From contig CATQJL010000316.1 of assembly GCA_958299035.1 (NCBI GenBank), positions 37,079,441 to 37,143,440 of the forward strand: a stretch of DNA of 64,000 bases, in the 5' to 3' direction. Source of the DNA: Cylicocyclus nassatus (lineage: Eukaryota > Nematoda > Chromadorea > Rhabditida > Strongylidae). Positions 43,609-55,963 of this stretch are shown here, piece after piece; within the stretch, counting starts at the first letter, position 1; every line of letters starts with the position of its first letter. The position numbers were made by a program, and so were the translations under genes. The notes below the pieces were generated by a model, which was not told the origin of the DNA, made no database searches, and worked only from the letters and a program-made list of their open reading frames with translations.

Positions 43609-46600
43609 CTTACTTAGATACTTAGATGGCCCGTCCTCACGTGACGTGCGGGCCCCAGTACAGAAGTCGCCAGTTTTCCCTGTCCCTCGCTTCAGACATC
43701 CACGATCTTCTTGGTCGTCGTCGGTGGCTGCGTCCACGAGTTCCAGGGGCGAAAGTCGTATCCAGCTGATATCTCAGCTGGTCCATCCGTTCCACGAACA
43801 CGTCTGCCCATCTCGTCGGTGGTCTTCCTCGAGGACGTTTTGCTTCGCGAGGAATCCACTCCGATGTTCTTAGTGTCCATCTGTCGTCTGTTCTTCTCAT
43901 TATGTGACCGGCCCATTGGTGTTTGGCTTTCGCGACGTATTCCGCTGAGTCACGAAGACGGGACATTCTTCTCATATCCGTGCTGCGAAGTCCGACTAGA
44001 TGTTGCTTGCGTCGGGTCATCTTCAGAAGACTGCGCTCGAGCGCTCTGTGGGTGGTCCGTAAAGCTTTCGACGTGGCTACAGTGTCGGCCCAAGTCTCAG
44101 CTGCGTAACAGAGCGCCGGGAGAACGGTTGAGTCGAACAGGTGGGCACGAAGCTCCGAGTCCGTCAGTTGGTTGGTGGCTTCCTTCAGAGGCCCGAAGGC
44201 GGCCCAGGCTGCTCTTCTTCTCCTGTTAAGTTCTTCCCTCAAGTCGTTCTCCATGTTCATCGAACGTCCATACACGTAGGAAGACGTCTCCATAATCGGG
44301 GTGCCTTCCAATTCCATTTCTGCATCTTCGCAAAGGGCGTTCTTCATGAACTGAGTCTTCTTCCGATTTATTCGCAGTCCGATCTTCTTCCCTACTTCGT
44401 TTAGTTCCTTCAGCATCGTCTCTGCTTCGGTGATACTGCTCGAGAAGAGAACGATGTCGTCCGCAAAGCGAAGGTTGGACAGGAATCTCCCATCAACTCG
44501 TATGCCTCTCTCGTCCCAGTCCAGTGACTTCGTCACCCACTGCAAGGCCGCGGTGCAGCTTCGGCGAGATTGTGTCGCCTTGTCGGACCCCCTTCCCGAT
44601 TGGTATGGTCTGGGGGCGATGGAATAGCAGCATCGTCGTTGTACAGTCCTTGTAGCAGTTGGCTAACGTCCTCACATAAGCTGGGTCTACTCCTTGATCG
44701 ACTAGCGCAGACAGGATGGCGTTGGTTTCGACGCTGTCAAAGGCTTTCTCGTAGTCGACAAAGGTTAGGACGAGAGGCAGTCGGTACTCCCGGCAGACTT
44801 CTATGACCCTCGAAACGGTCTGGATGTGGTCCATGCTGCTGAATCCTTTGCGAAATCCAGCTTGTTCTTGGGGTTGGGCTTCATCCAGAGTCCTTGATAT
44901 GCGAGCGAGAATAATCTTCGTGAAAAGCTTGTACAGCACACTCAGCAAGCATATTGGACGATAGTTCCGAAGATCCTCCCGTTCACCCTTCTTGAAGAGA
45001 AGAACGGTTCTTGACGTTCTCCACTGGTCGGGAATCTTCTCCTTCTGAAGGTAAGATGTCAGATGCGACGCTAGAATCTCGTGTAGACGGTGTCCTCCGG
45101 CTCGCAGAAGTTTGACGGAAAGATGATCTGGTCCTGGAGCCGTGGACGTCTTCATGGTCTGTATCGCGATACGTACTTCAGCAGGTAGAATTCGTGGTGG
45201 TACTTCTCCAGTGGGAACAACGGGCATCTGCACGGGTGTTGATGAGCGGAAGAGGTTGGTGTAGAAGTTCTTCGCGATAGATTCCATCTTGTATCGGGAA
45301 GAAGTCGGAGTCCCGTCTTCGTTCAGTAGTGCAGCAAGCGATACGTGATATTCGCAGAGGTCCCTTCGGCACTTCTTGAGACTTCGTCTTCTTTCGGCTG
45401 CTTCCAGTATCTTGGCTTGCCTGTACTTCCTGAGATCCTCCTGCAGAGCTGTTCTGCAACTGGTGTTGGCTATCAGTCGCTCGAGATGAGTTGCATTCGG
45501 ATCCTGCCTCAATGATCTTCTTCTTTCGAGCAATTCCTTGGTGGTCTTCGAGATGCGGTCCAAGTTCTTCTCAGAAGTCACTGAGGCGCATTCTCCGCAG
45601 GCTCGCAATTCTTTCAGAAGCCGGTCGTAGTCGTACGTTGGGTCCTCCTCGATGGGCCAGTCACAATTTGATATGAGCTCTTCCAACCTGTTACCGTCAT
45701 AAATGACTTCCTTCCTTCTCGCGGCACTATGACAGACTTTCTTTTCCAGCCTGCGGCTGAGTCGTATCTTCGCTCGAAGGAGGCGGTGATCGGAGCTACT
45801 ACAGAAGGATGAAACTACAGAGACATCGAGTAAGCTCCACCTTCGGTTGGTGCGAATGTGGTCGATCTCAGCATGAGTCGTTCCGTTGGGCGATTCCCAA
45901 GTCCACCGGCGATATTCTTTCTTCATGAAGATGGAGTTTCCATGGAAGAGTCGTGCGGCAGAGAGGAGCCCAACGAGACGGTTGCCGTTTTCGTTTCGGA
46001 GCCCATATCCAAACTTCCCGATCCTATATTCCTTTTCTAGTGGCATCCCGATTTTCGCATTGAAGTCGCCCACAACATACTTGTAGAAGGACTTTTCGTT
46101 GCAATCTCCTCCACGTCTTCGTAGAAAGCATCTAGTTCTGAGTCGTCAGCTGCTGATGTTGGCGAGTAGCAGTTGATGATGCTGATGGTCTTCTGACGTG
46201 GAGGGCGTAGTCATAGGATGCCTAGTCGAGGTGATACGATCTCGTGCGAATCGACAAGATGGACGATAGATGGATGGACGACAAAGCCGACGCCTCCCAC
46301 GTTTCGTGATGGAACCTTTTCACCACGAATGATGAGGGTCCCATCACTCATCTGTCGCACGTCCTTCTTCCTGGACTTCGTCTCCTGCAGAGCGATGATG
46401 TGGTAGTTGATGTGCTCTGCAGCGTCGAGAAGAGCGTGGAGGTGGGCGTTTGTGGAGACTGTCTTGGCGTTGTAGGTGCAGAGCATGAGGCAGTCTCCAT
46501 GGCGTGTCGTCCGGGCAGACGTGTCGTTTTTGTCCAATCCGAAAGGCGTCCTGAGTACCCTGACATCGTTCTTGCTACCACCCGGCGCCGTAGGCGGGAT

Positions 46601-46940
46601 ACGATGTGCAGGGTTTCTTTCTAATCTTCTAACTGGAGGAGTAATATGATTTTCCCCTACAAGAGGTGGCTTACTAGGCCTACTCTTGATTTCCACGGGG
46701 CGATCGCTGACCCCGGGCTTGGAGCGGGGAGGGACCGCCTAGCGACCAGAAGAAGCCAGACGGCGGAGGATCTGGCGTGGCCAGTTCTTAGCTAGGCATC
46801 CTGCCGAAACCGGAAACGTCGAACTCCTTCACAGCTTGGGAGGCCCTACCAGAGTATACACTCGGCTGTGCATCGCAGTTCGACACCCAGTGTCACCCCC
46901 ACGCCACGATGAGGCGACCGACCATTGCGGGGGATTTCCT
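43609..46940 (-). mobile_element. Nearly full-length RTE-clade LINE (copy 1)
   Basis: On the minus strand: a 5' UTR (about 46697-46940), an endonuclease-RT frame (43637-46696) and a TAAGTA-type tail at about 43609-43622. Orientation and structure match RTE elements of strongylid nematodes. A related copy is at 59686-62467, and the 5' end of a third is at 63899. Confidence 0.88.
43637..46696 (-). pseudogene. RTE endonuclease-reverse transcriptase (frameshifted)
   Basis: Three open segments cover one protein: 46211-46696 (apurinic-type endonuclease start, catalytic Glu in [12 protein letters not shown]), 44493-46073 (endonuclease GDFNAKIG and SDHRLL; RT palm [20 protein letters not shown]) and 43637-44545 (RFADDIVLFSSS with catalytic DD; C-terminal [18 protein letters not shown]). 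Frame breaks lie near 46205, 46110 and 44555. All catalytic motifs seen are intact, so inactivation is recent and due to small indels; base-calling errors could explain some of them. Confidence 0.88.
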
Positions 46941-46994
46941 CCCATTTAAGAATATGTATAACGTATAACATCATACATAGATACCCATGAATTA

Positions 46995-47803
46995 TTAGGT
47001 TGAACACTTAGTTTTGCAACTTTTCTCATAACTTCCCTCTCACTCAACATGGCGCACTCAAATTTTGCCACCGTGTTGGTAATTACGTAAGCTACAAGCG
47101 CAGCTGCTGTTCTACCAAATTCTGACGTCGCACTGAGGATTACGGTAGGTGCATGGTATGAAGGGGAAAAATTCAAAGTTTGACGGATTTGGCTGAAACT
47201 TGGCATAGGGGTGTTATCCGACATGCTGATCACGAAAACGATAGTGAAATTGCGTGATAAGGGCTTTTTTGTAGGATTACTGTAGGTATACGATATGGGG
47301 TCTAACCTTAAACAAGGAAAAAGACGTTGATTCAACAAATGAGGGTGATATTCGCGTTTGCCAGGTCAAATAACCTTACTATGTAAAGTCTCGGCAAAAT
47401 TTGAGCTTCGGACTCTTTGGTCATTGACGGTCGTCCCCAGCAGCTCTTGCGTACATCGACTCGTTCGACTTCATGAGGACGCCAAATCTCGACACGCCCA
47501 TATTTGTTTCTTTCTTGCTAGGCCAAAGGAGTCAACCTCTTGCAATAATTTGTAGACGAATCCGGATTACTGCGCATGGTCTAGGCTGCCAAAGACTTCA
47601 TTTTAGCTTGAAACCTCAAAAATTCTCAAATTTTACTAGTTTTCGAAAAATGCCTGAAACTTTTCTATTTCGTGTTCAAAATTTAGACAATTTGTGCTTC
47701 TTGTAGCTCACATTGCATTCTACATGATGCCAAAGTTTGAGTGCGCCATGTTGAATGAGAGTGAAGTTATGAAGCAAGTTGCAAAACTTAGTGTTCAACC
47801 TAA
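46995..47803. mobile_element. Mariner-like foldback MITE
   Basis: The 809-bp element has termini TTAGGTTGAACACTTAGTTT and, inverted, TTAGGTTGAACACTAAGTTT, with TA flanks (46993-46994, 47804-47805). It lies immediately 5' of the RTE. No transposase frame. Confidence 0.85.
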
Positions 47804-48780
47804 TAAATTACCTTGTGAGTGCCCGTGACACAATTCTTCGCAATCTTTTTCTTCTGTATTCACAATTCCGTGCTGCAAGATCCAAGAATTTTCTACTTTA
47901 TTCGTGGTATGACGCGGGCTATTTTGAGACTCACCCTGGATCTTTTCAAAATCCTGCTCAATACTGCTTTCCGCCATTTCAAAGGGAATTGCGAGTTTGA
48001 ACAGTGATGAAGAACATTTCACCAGATGTGCAGATTGCGAGCAACTGTTATGTTTCAATCATTTAATGCGTATCATAGCTGCTCATGAATTGTCTTCAAT
48101 ATATTTTTTCACATAAAGGTTTTATCATTTCTTTACCGATAATTGCTTGAAAGCAACCAGACGGAGTAGTGGACGATACTATAGAAAACACGGTTTTCAC
48201 TGTAGAAAAAACAGTTGCTGTTGTGGAGGGGTGGTGATACAGCATTCTAAGTAAAAAAACCAGAAATTCTGAACTAGCAGAAAGTTTGAGGGAAAAAGGG
48301 ACCGAACTCTTGAGCCTCTGCTCCGTAGGCTCCGCGCTTTTCCACTATACTAGCCATCCACACTGACTCTTACTTCAAGAATGATACTTGAAAGAGTGCT
48401 TGACAAGACTTGACATGTTTGCGGCGGAAGGAGGGGCATAGCTCCTTATAGTATTACTTGCTAGCTAATAATATGTATTTGAGATCAGCGCTTTACGCAA
48501 ATTCCAACGATTATATAGCTTATTTGGAATGGTTGGGTAAAGTTCTGACCATTCCCTCGAAGTATTTTCTCATCAGCAGCTGCTGCCTCCCAGTGAGTAG
48601 AGAGGGGGGAGTGTCCCATCGTTGCTCGAACAAGTGATTTACTGCTAAAAATTCGTCTCCTACGTTCTTCTCTTTAGACTTCATAAATGCAGTTGGAGCT
48701 GTAGAATTTGTCCAAAATTGCGGGATTCGCGGGATTTGCGGGATAAGCGGGATTTAGCTATAACTTCTTTCAAAACAGCT
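47804..48780. other. Tc4-like relic end and a 9-bp tandem repeat
   Basis: About 48480-48559 ends GTTCTGACCATTCCCTCG, a diverged right end of the CAAGGG/CGAGGG family with no left end found. At 48720-48756 GCGGGATTY units repeat four times. No gene. Confidence 0.5.
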
Positions 48781-48969
48781 TTATTTGTAACATGCGGGAA
48801 GATTTGGCTTCAGCTTGATGAGACGAATCTTTTGGTATACATTATGTTCGTAATTCATGGTGACACGGTAGACATATGGTGATACTTTGTTATTTTCTAT
48901 GGTAAGGCTTTTGTGAACATTTATCACAGCGTAAATCGCGAATAGCAGGTTGTGGTGCGAAGTTCTCAT
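48781..48969 (-). CDS. Small open reading frame, possible gene or last exon
   Basis: ATG at 48969 opens 62 codons (MRTSHHNLLFAIYAVINVHK, then NYEHNVYQKIRLIKLKPNL) to TAA. The stop overlaps an AATAAA polyadenylation-type hexamer, which supports a transcript end. The N-terminus is mildly hydrophobic and could be a weak signal sequence. The family is not identified. Confidence 0.4.
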   Translation of the reverse strand: MRTSHHNLLFAIYAVINVHKSLTIENNKVSPYVYRVTMNYEHNVYQKIRLIKLKPNLPACYK

Positions 48970-49019
48970 TATCGAAAACTATCGCGAAAAATTGGACAGT
49001 TCTTATTTACCCCTTATCA

Positions 49020-49515
49020 CCGATACAAGCATTTGATCATTTATCACTGATAATATCACATTTTTGGATCATTTGCATATGGTAAGAAAAGTACTTAGGA
49101 AACGCTGCGTGAATTTCTAGCTCTTTCTCTCATTATAAGTGATCTACAGGCTTTTCTACTTCTATCGCTCTGTGCAATTGGTAGATCCCTCGCTGCAGCA
49201 ATCGATCAATTTCTCTTCGACACATGCCATTGCTGCCAATTCTTACCTAAAATGGCATTCTTTTTTCAACTCGCTTCACGCCGAAGCCTGGGCTGAGATT
49301 CTCACCTACATGGAAGATGAACGTGGGAATCGACCGCATGAATCTAGAGCCATTCTTATCTGTCGTTGTCATTGATATCATCATTTTATCATTTATCACT
49401 AATGATATCACAAAATTGTATCATTTTTGACATACAGTAAGAAATGCACTTCAGAAAACGCTTTGCGAGTTTTTATCGCTCTATCTCTTATAGTATGTGA
49501 TCTACAGGCTTTTTC
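49020..49515 (+). repeat. Diverged tandem duplication, unit about 355 bp
   Basis: 49020-49150 and 49372-49510 share ATCATTTATCACTRATRATATCAC, TAAGAAA.GYACTT.RGAAAACGCT and GTGATCTACAGGCTTTT-like runs. The continuation after the first unit (GATCC..CTGCAGCAATCGAT) reappears only at 51968, showing that the second unit is split by 49519-51933. Confidence 0.7.
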
Positions 49516-49932
49516 GGCTCAGACACTCGCACCGGCCGGCGACCGTTCGACGACGGCCTTCCGGCCGGCGGCCATTCCATCCTTTTGGGCGGAGCCGAAC
49601 GCCGGCCGGCCACCGGACTAGTAAATAATGCCGGCCGGCGGCCGTTCCACTGTGCGAAAGCTCGGAAATCGCACAAGATTGCGCGTACAGTAGGAAAATA
49701 ATTTCAAACATTGGGCGCGTTGTGTCTGCTAAGCAGAAAACTTCTCTCTGTTAATTTTCCTTTGTTATTGTTGGGGTTTTTTACTTCGGTTGCGTCACTT
49801 TCTTTGTCCGATGATAGTTGATGTAGCCTATTATTATGATTCCGTTCATTTCATTCATTTCTTTCCAGATTCGACCAAACTCCATGGTGTTCATTGTCAC
49901 TTCTTTCTATATTATTGCTTAATTTGACTTGA

Positions 49933-50644
49933 ATGGCGAAAAAGCCGAACGTCAGTGAGTTCATGCCTATTTGCTGTGACGTGAATTCTAGGTAAGTGTC
50001 GCAACACCTTTTGGGTACGAACTAAGGAAGTACAAACTAGACGTCCACAAGTTTTTTTAGGAGACAGCTGCAATACTTTGTATTTGGGCTCTTGCTTTTA
50101 TGATGGATACAATGAATGGTTGACCGCTGTCAGCTTAACACTGTTATTCGTGATTACGAAACACTGTTAGTCGTGAATACGGATATGACCAATGAATGCT
50201 CCTTTATATAATCCTCAATGCTGCGAATTGTGGACTATTCCTAATTTGCTGAGTATTCTAATTCATCTGAAGATCGTTGGTTTGTTGGTTTCTGCTGAGT
50301 CACTATGTGATATACTACCGCATTTCTGCTAATCTGATGCTTACGGCTGCTCGAAGCACTCCAAAAGATGTAAGTTTTTTTCTGACTAAGATTTGATTGA
50401 AACTACCCAGTGTTTTCTAGGGACCGATACGATCATCTGTTTTAACCATCTCCTGTGAACGCATATGCTTTGATATTGTTTTGCTAACAGAAGTTATCGC
50501 TACTCTATACATAGCTGTAAGTTCTAGTATAAGTTAAAAATTGTCAATAAATTATTTCATTTACAGGTTATCGGATGCGGCTTATCAACGGTTGAATGTG
50601 GCATTCAGAAGTACAAAACAAAATTATGTGACCTTTTAGCCTAG
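49933..50644 (+). CDS. Multi-exon gene, probable small membrane protein
   Basis: Exon 1 49933-49991 (MAKKPNVSEFMPICCDVNS, donor TCTAG|gtaagtg). Exon about 50273-50369 (FLLSHYVIYYRISANLMLTA, donor AAAGAT|gtaagt). Exon 50421-50516 (acceptor gttttctag; GPIRSSVLTISCERICFDIV; donor ATAGCT|gtaagt). Last exon 50567-50644 (acceptor atttacag; VIGCGLSTVECGIQKYKTKL) to TAG. Introns of 51 and 50 bp and all later phases agree. Exon 2 start is uncertain: a short exon at 50061-50079 (acceptor tttttttag) may intervene. Hydrophobic stretches suggest several membrane segments; short multi-pass proteins with N-terminal CC motifs are common in nematodes, but I cannot name the family. It lies inside the GC-rich-ended unit. 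Confidence 0.6.
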
Positions 50645-50734
50645 CCAATCCGGAAAGGTTGTTTAACGATATGTGAACCAGTTGTATCAAATCTAGCTTT
50701 TTAGTTTTGAATGTATTTTTCATGCATATATGTA

Positions 50735-51658
50735 CTAGGCTGTTGCATAAGTTCTGTCCGATTTTTTTGCCTCATGTTTGAAGCAGCTGTTCTAAGAGAA
50801 TTTCATCTCTAATTCGATACGGTTGGTATCATTGAAAAGTGCTTTCCTTGCGCTTTCTAAAGCATACCAGAATTCAATAAAATTCTTAGTGTACGGAGAT
50901 CACAGGCCTAAAATCTCTAAGTGGCCGAGGTACGTTCTATCCCTAGAAATATGTCCTTGCGAGGATATCTCCACAATGCGCCCTTCAAGTCAGGTTCTTT
51001 CATTGGCTTCGGAATAAGGGTATGGAATGCTAGTATATGCAGAAGTTCGGTCCCATGAAGAATACGTCTTGCTAGTGAAATTTATCCTCGAACATAAATC
51101 TTTGGTATAGATGTTTTACAAGCAATAACTTTCTGCGAATAGAAGTAATCGACAAGCTCAAAGTTGGAGGTGCTAGGGCAAAGCAAGAGCTAACAGGGCC
51201 CATCCACCAATTCCTTTTCGGCGCTCACGTCAGTTGTAAAACGTTCGTAGTTCATAAATAGGCATGCACACATGTGCTGAAGCGAGGTCAAAAAGTGGCT
51301 AATTTTTTGTTCGGTCAAGAAAATCTCTCGGCAGCGCAAACCCTATGGGCTCTTTTATGTTGCATAATAATCTACGAAAATTTCTCTATCCATCCATTAT
51401 TAGAAAAGATGCCTATCAGTTTTCATAAGGGAGCGTTACCATGTCAAAAAAGACAGATTCGAAGAAAAACGCTGCGAAGTTTTTGCATTCTTGGTTCTTC
51501 CTTAACAAAGATTTGCGCAGATCTCAATATGCATTTTTTAGCCAAGGGACTGCTCAACACATAGAAACTAAGACCTTGGAAAAAAGTTGACTCTGAAAGA
51601 AGTTATGACATTTTAAACTCAAAAATTCAAATCGGACAGAACTTATGCAACAGCCTAG
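50735..51658 (+). mobile_element. Mariner-like element M2 (degenerate)
   Basis: The 924-bp element has termini CTAGGCTGTTGCATAAGTTC and exact inverse CAGCCTAG, with TA on both sides (50733-50734, 51659-51660). It is about 90 bp downstream of the stop of the gene above. It is related to M1 by terminal and internal words. No transposase frame. Confidence 0.8.
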
Positions 51659-52137
51659 TACAAAGTGACAATGTTTGTTGTTTGTTCAATGTCTCTTTGC
51701 ATTGTACCTTCTGGCTGTAATAGATGTGTATGTTGTTAGAGATTTGTACCACCCCATATTAAGGTTACAGAGCTGAACGAAAGGTATATAGAGAAAAAAT
51801 ACTGTGGCCCAGTGCTATTTTGTTGCGCCATTGACGCTACCGGCCGGCGGCCGGCTCGCGACCGTCCCGGCCGAAATGTCGGTGACGGACCGGCCGGTCG
51901 TGGAATGGCCGCCGGCCGGTGCGAGTGTCTGAGGGTTCAGTTGCGCATTTGGTGCAGTAGATAGATCCCGCACTGCAGCAATCGATTGATTGCTCATCAT
52001 GCGCATAACACCGTCTCTTTGGAGATTCGTTTCTTTCAGAAAAATTCACTCTCTATAAATTGTGAATGAAAGTCGCCTGTCCAAAGTAGTTTCAACTATG
52101 AGCTGAACACTTCTGTTTTCTGCGTATAGACATACAG

Positions 52138-52600
52138 ATCCAGATCCACGAAGGCGATTGCTCTAAGGTGCGAAACGGCGCAAACGGCTTGCTTCTTGAG
52201 CATCATTCTATCAGATGTAAACGTTCTATCTTCCCCTTGAAAATTTCGCGAAATTGGAAGCCAACGATTATCTCTAATCTTTGCTTGCGCGTGCACTATA
52301 CTCACCAACAAAGCCTACGAAACAGAAGGAGACCTTATCAGCAGGTTAAATGTCCCTTTACTTCTCGGAAGTTTTCGGTATCTCAATTGGGAGCAGAAGA
52401 ATATGCTACGTTTACACTAGTCTACCTAGACGAGGTAATGTTGATTGTTAAAATTTGTCTGCACCGTGGAGTCGCTGATATGGCCGTGAAACAATGCCAA
52501 ATGCAAAATCAAAATATGATATCTCACGATCTAGGCGCAGATAATTCTTTATGGAGTGCCTGCGTGGCATCGTGACTTTGGCTGTTCGAGGTGCAAATAA
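52138..52600 (+). CDS. Three-exon gene end, unknown cysteine-containing protein
   Basis: Exon 52138-52167 (acceptor gacatacag, IQIHEGDCSK, donor TAAG|gtgcga), exon 52342-52434 (acceptor ccttatcag, QVKCPFTSRKFSVSQLGAEE ... LVYLDE, donor GACGAG|gtaatg) and exon 52541-52600 (acceptor aggcgcag, IILYGVPAWHRDFGCSRCK, TAA) all join in phase 0. The start is not resolved. Four cysteines near the ends suggest a possible disulphide-bonded or secreted product; inference only. Confidence 0.45.
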
Positions 52601-52913
52601 AGGGAATGCTACAGGGGAGGCAACGTACGTGGTTCACTGCACAAGTCGAGCCATCTCGCTTCGAACCCGGACTCGTACGCGGAAGGTCCCATATTTTTAG
52701 GGAGTTTGGCATCACGAATACGTGGTTTTCTTTACCGCAACACATCCACGAAATCCTAGACTGGTTTAAAGCTTTCAGAAATGACAGATATTACTTTTAC
52801 TTCCATGTGCTTTTTCCTCATATTCGCTTCACATATGCTTTAGAGAGTCACGAGAGATGGATAGAGGTCGTTTTTCTGACTATTTGTCGCAATGCGATTA
52901 ATCTTGCATACAT

Positions 52914-53117
52914 ATGTTAATCCAAGATCTAAATCGCGATTTGTGTCTCGATTATAATAATACTCAACTTATCAAGACGTGCCCAAAGAACTTGTATGGT
53001 CATATGCCTGTCAAGGTGATTTTATCTCTGGAGGGTTTGAAGACATGCAAATCAACAAAACTGCACGAAGTTTTCCAAATAACTCTGTTTACCAAGGGCC
53101 ATAATTGGCATCAATAA
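52914..53117 (+). CDS. Candidate exon
   Basis: The plus-strand frame CLDYNNTQLIKTCPKNLYGH ... MPVK ends at GTCAAG|gtgatt (about 53017) and otherwise stays open to 53117. Composition is coding-like. No partner exon was fixed. Confidence 0.25.
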   Translation: MLIQDLNRDLCLDYNNTQLIKTCPKNLYGHMPVKVILSLEGLKTCKSTKLHEVFQITLFTKGHNWHQ

Positions 53118-54689
53118 TTGGCATTTGTCAAATTGCCGCTAGATGCTGCTGCGGGAATCATCTCTAATCGCAGCTGCTTCCTTGCTCGGCTATTGGCTCT
53201 GCTTGGGAATCATGGCTCACCCAAGGCAGTAATGCTCGTTGCATTGGAGAGGAACAATTTATGGTATTTCTGTGCCGAGCGGATCTGGGCAGAAGTGGCA
53301 CAGAAGGTCTTCACCAAAAAGTAGCCGCCAGTCCATCTTTGCAGACGCGATTTCGACTACGAGTTTGGCCATTTTGCTTCAATTCTCATGCTCTTTTACA
53401 ATCGCGCTAACATATCGGTCAAAATTCCGTCGAGATTTCATTAGTACTGACCCAATGCACATGTGGGTGACTTAATCAACCACACGCCTCATCCTTTTCG
53501 GCGGACGGCTCTACAGATCATGACCACTAGAGCAAATAAAAATCTACAAGGACATAACTGGAAAGCGGGACAAGGTGAGACCGGTAAGGCTCGTACATAT
53601 GAACCAGCTACTCTTGCGGTACTAGCTGATAGGTCTTACGTATCTCGGTTCTGGAAGCGTGTACATATTGTGGGTAGTTTTTCGAACAGATGTTCCAGTA
53701 ATTTACATTTGTAATGGTTTATCGAAATTAATGTATTTTGAAAGAAGATTCTTGTAAATTTTGTGCTTTGAAATGCGCTGACTCAATCGTTATACATATC
53801 CTTACAGAAGCCATCGTTTCTTTTCTCCCGAATAGCAGCATTACGGGTTTCGTCTTTGTGATCTTATGGCTGCTGCCAATGGATTGTGGTCTAAAACTAA
53901 TCAAATTTGGATACTTGCCTTTTCTGAAGCTTCTAAAAGCCGTCGAAACGATTCATCTTTTGCAGTAAATTCAAATCATGCACTTAAAGCGCGTATAAGT
54001 GGCGGTAGAAAGCTGCCTGAACGCAGCTTCTCATCATAATTTTTGAGCTGATATCTAGCAAGTCATATGTTCAGCTAGTCACGTGTAGTGGAAATCAGCG
54101 AACACCATTTACATCCTGCCCTGTTTCACTCCTGGCCCAAGTCGAACAGTTTACACAAATGTGTCAACGTCGAGCCAACCCCTACGTGATTGAATGTACC
54201 TTTGTTGATACAATTGGCAGCGGAAAAGGTTCTTAGTTGCAAAATTGGATAATGCAAAATGGTTTTGGGAGAAACGTGCCCATAGAGAGGAAGAAGAACA
54301 TCCCAGCGCTGTGTTGCGATCGCCCGCGCAGTGCGAGCTTATTTTGCCCTACATAATCTATCAACATCTACTAAACCCTGAGCTCAACTTTGGTACACGG
54401 GGAGCCCCAATAGCATAAAGAGCGAGATTCTATATTCTCACATCGCAAACGGCGTTTTCATCAAGCAGCAGCAGACTCATTCTCTGCCCAAAGCGACAAG
54501 AAAGCCAACAAGGTTTGAGAGGTTGTGCTATCACAGGTGCGATAGTGTGAGAATTTTTTCACCCTCCCTTCACCCCTGAGTCGGGACCAAGATGACCCCC
54601 CTCACCAAAAGCTGAGGAAAATCATCAACAGTGAGGTAAGGTTAAGCAAAGAAGATATTTGTACGTGAATTGTTTATGTATAGGAAAGG
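53118..54689. other. Coding-like frames without a gene model
   Basis: Plus frames at 53118-53324 (GNHGSPKAVMLVALERNN) and 53463-53714 (NWKAGQGETGKARTYEP) look better than random but lack consistent splice sites. 54000-54690 shows nothing. Confidence 0.25.
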
Positions 54690-55384
54690 AGGAGTTGAAA
54701 AAAATTGTTAAGAAAGGGCTTGGTGACGGGTGTGAGTAATGATTATTGGAGATTTCGAGTTTTTAACATAGAAAAATTCATAACTTCTGTAGTTGAACAT
54801 CTTGTACGCCTTGATGGTCACCGTTGGAACCGTTCCGTCCTCCGCTTTCAGAAAATATATAGAACGATTATTATCCATTTAAGAAAGTACAGTGAACGGT
54901 TTGCTTAGTGATTTTAAGGATTTTCGATTTTTTGACATAAGAAAAATCAATAACTTCTGCTGATGAACATATTGTACGCCTTGATGGTCACCGTTGGAAC
55001 CGTTCCGTCCTCCGCTTTCAGAAAATATATAGAACGATTATTATCCGTTCAAGAAAGTACAGTGAACGTTTGCTTAGTGATTTTAAGGATTTTCGATTTT
55101 TTGACATAAGAAAAATCAATAACTTCTGCTGATGAACATATTTTACGCCGATATGGTCACCGTTGGAACCGTCTCATCCTCCGCCTTCAGAAAATTATAA
55201 TATGTTTGGGGTCCGTTGAAAAAAAGTGCCTGAGTGAAGGGTGTCCTATTGATTTTTGGAGATTTTCGAGTTTTTAACATAAAAAAATTCATAACTTCTG
55301 AAGATGAACGTCTTGTATGCCTAGATGGTCACCATTAGAAGCGCCTCGTCCTCCGCTTTCAGAAAATATATACTTTGCCAGGGT

Positions 55385-55538
55385 TCCATTAGAAAAAGTG
55401 CCGGGTGAAGGGTGGGTGAGACTTTTATAATGGGAGTGCTCAAGAAGACGTCTTTTTACAATGGTAAAAAAGCCTGTACTTGAGCACTCCCATTATAAAA
55501 GTCTCACCCACCCTTCACCCGGCACTTTTTCTAATGGA
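55385..55538. repeat. Perfect 60-bp-arm palindrome at the satellite inversion point
   Basis: Arms 55385-55444 and 55479-55538 are exact inverse complements around a 34-bp loop. Matching continues imperfectly into the monomers on both sides. Confidence 0.9.
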
Positions 55539-55897
55539 CCCGTGGCAAAGTATACATTTTCTGAAAGCGGAGGACGAGGCGCTTCTAATGGTGACCATCT
55601 CGGCGTACAAGATGTTCATCTTCAGAAGTTATGAATTTTTTTATGTTAAAAACTTGAAAATCTCCAGCAATCACTAGGACACCCTTCACCCAGGCACTTT
55701 TTTCATCGGACCCCAGGCAAAGTACATATCTTCTGAAAGCGGAGGACGAGACGCTTCTAATGGTGATCATCTCGGCGTATAAGATGTTCATCTACAGAAG
55801 TTACGGATTTTTCTAACCTAAAAACTCGTAAATATCCAGAAATCACTATCCACGCTTTTCACCAGACACTTTTTCAATAGATTCCAGGCAAGCTATA

Positions 55898-55932
55898 TCT
55901 TATATATAAAGCTGAATGTCTGTTTGTATGTA

Positions 55933-55963
<31 letters not shown>

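Larger units (their letters stand above)
49519..51933. mobile_element. 2.4-kb inserted unit with GC-rich inverted ends
   Basis: Terminal inverted repeats begin CTCAGACACTCGCACCGGCC (24 bp perfect). The first ~130 bp and last ~100 bp are very GC-rich, with repeated CCGGCCGGCGGCC.TTCC words in opposite orientation at the two ends, like subterminal binding sites of DNA transposons. The interior is AT-rich and holds a multi-exon gene and a mariner-like element. Its insertion is inferred from the interrupted tandem repeat. No clear target duplication was found, so the class is open. Confidence 0.6.

Noticed and set aside
52640..52700. tRNA-like B box (GCTTCGAACCC) near 52660
   Set aside because: No matching A box, acceptor stem or cloverleaf could be drawn.
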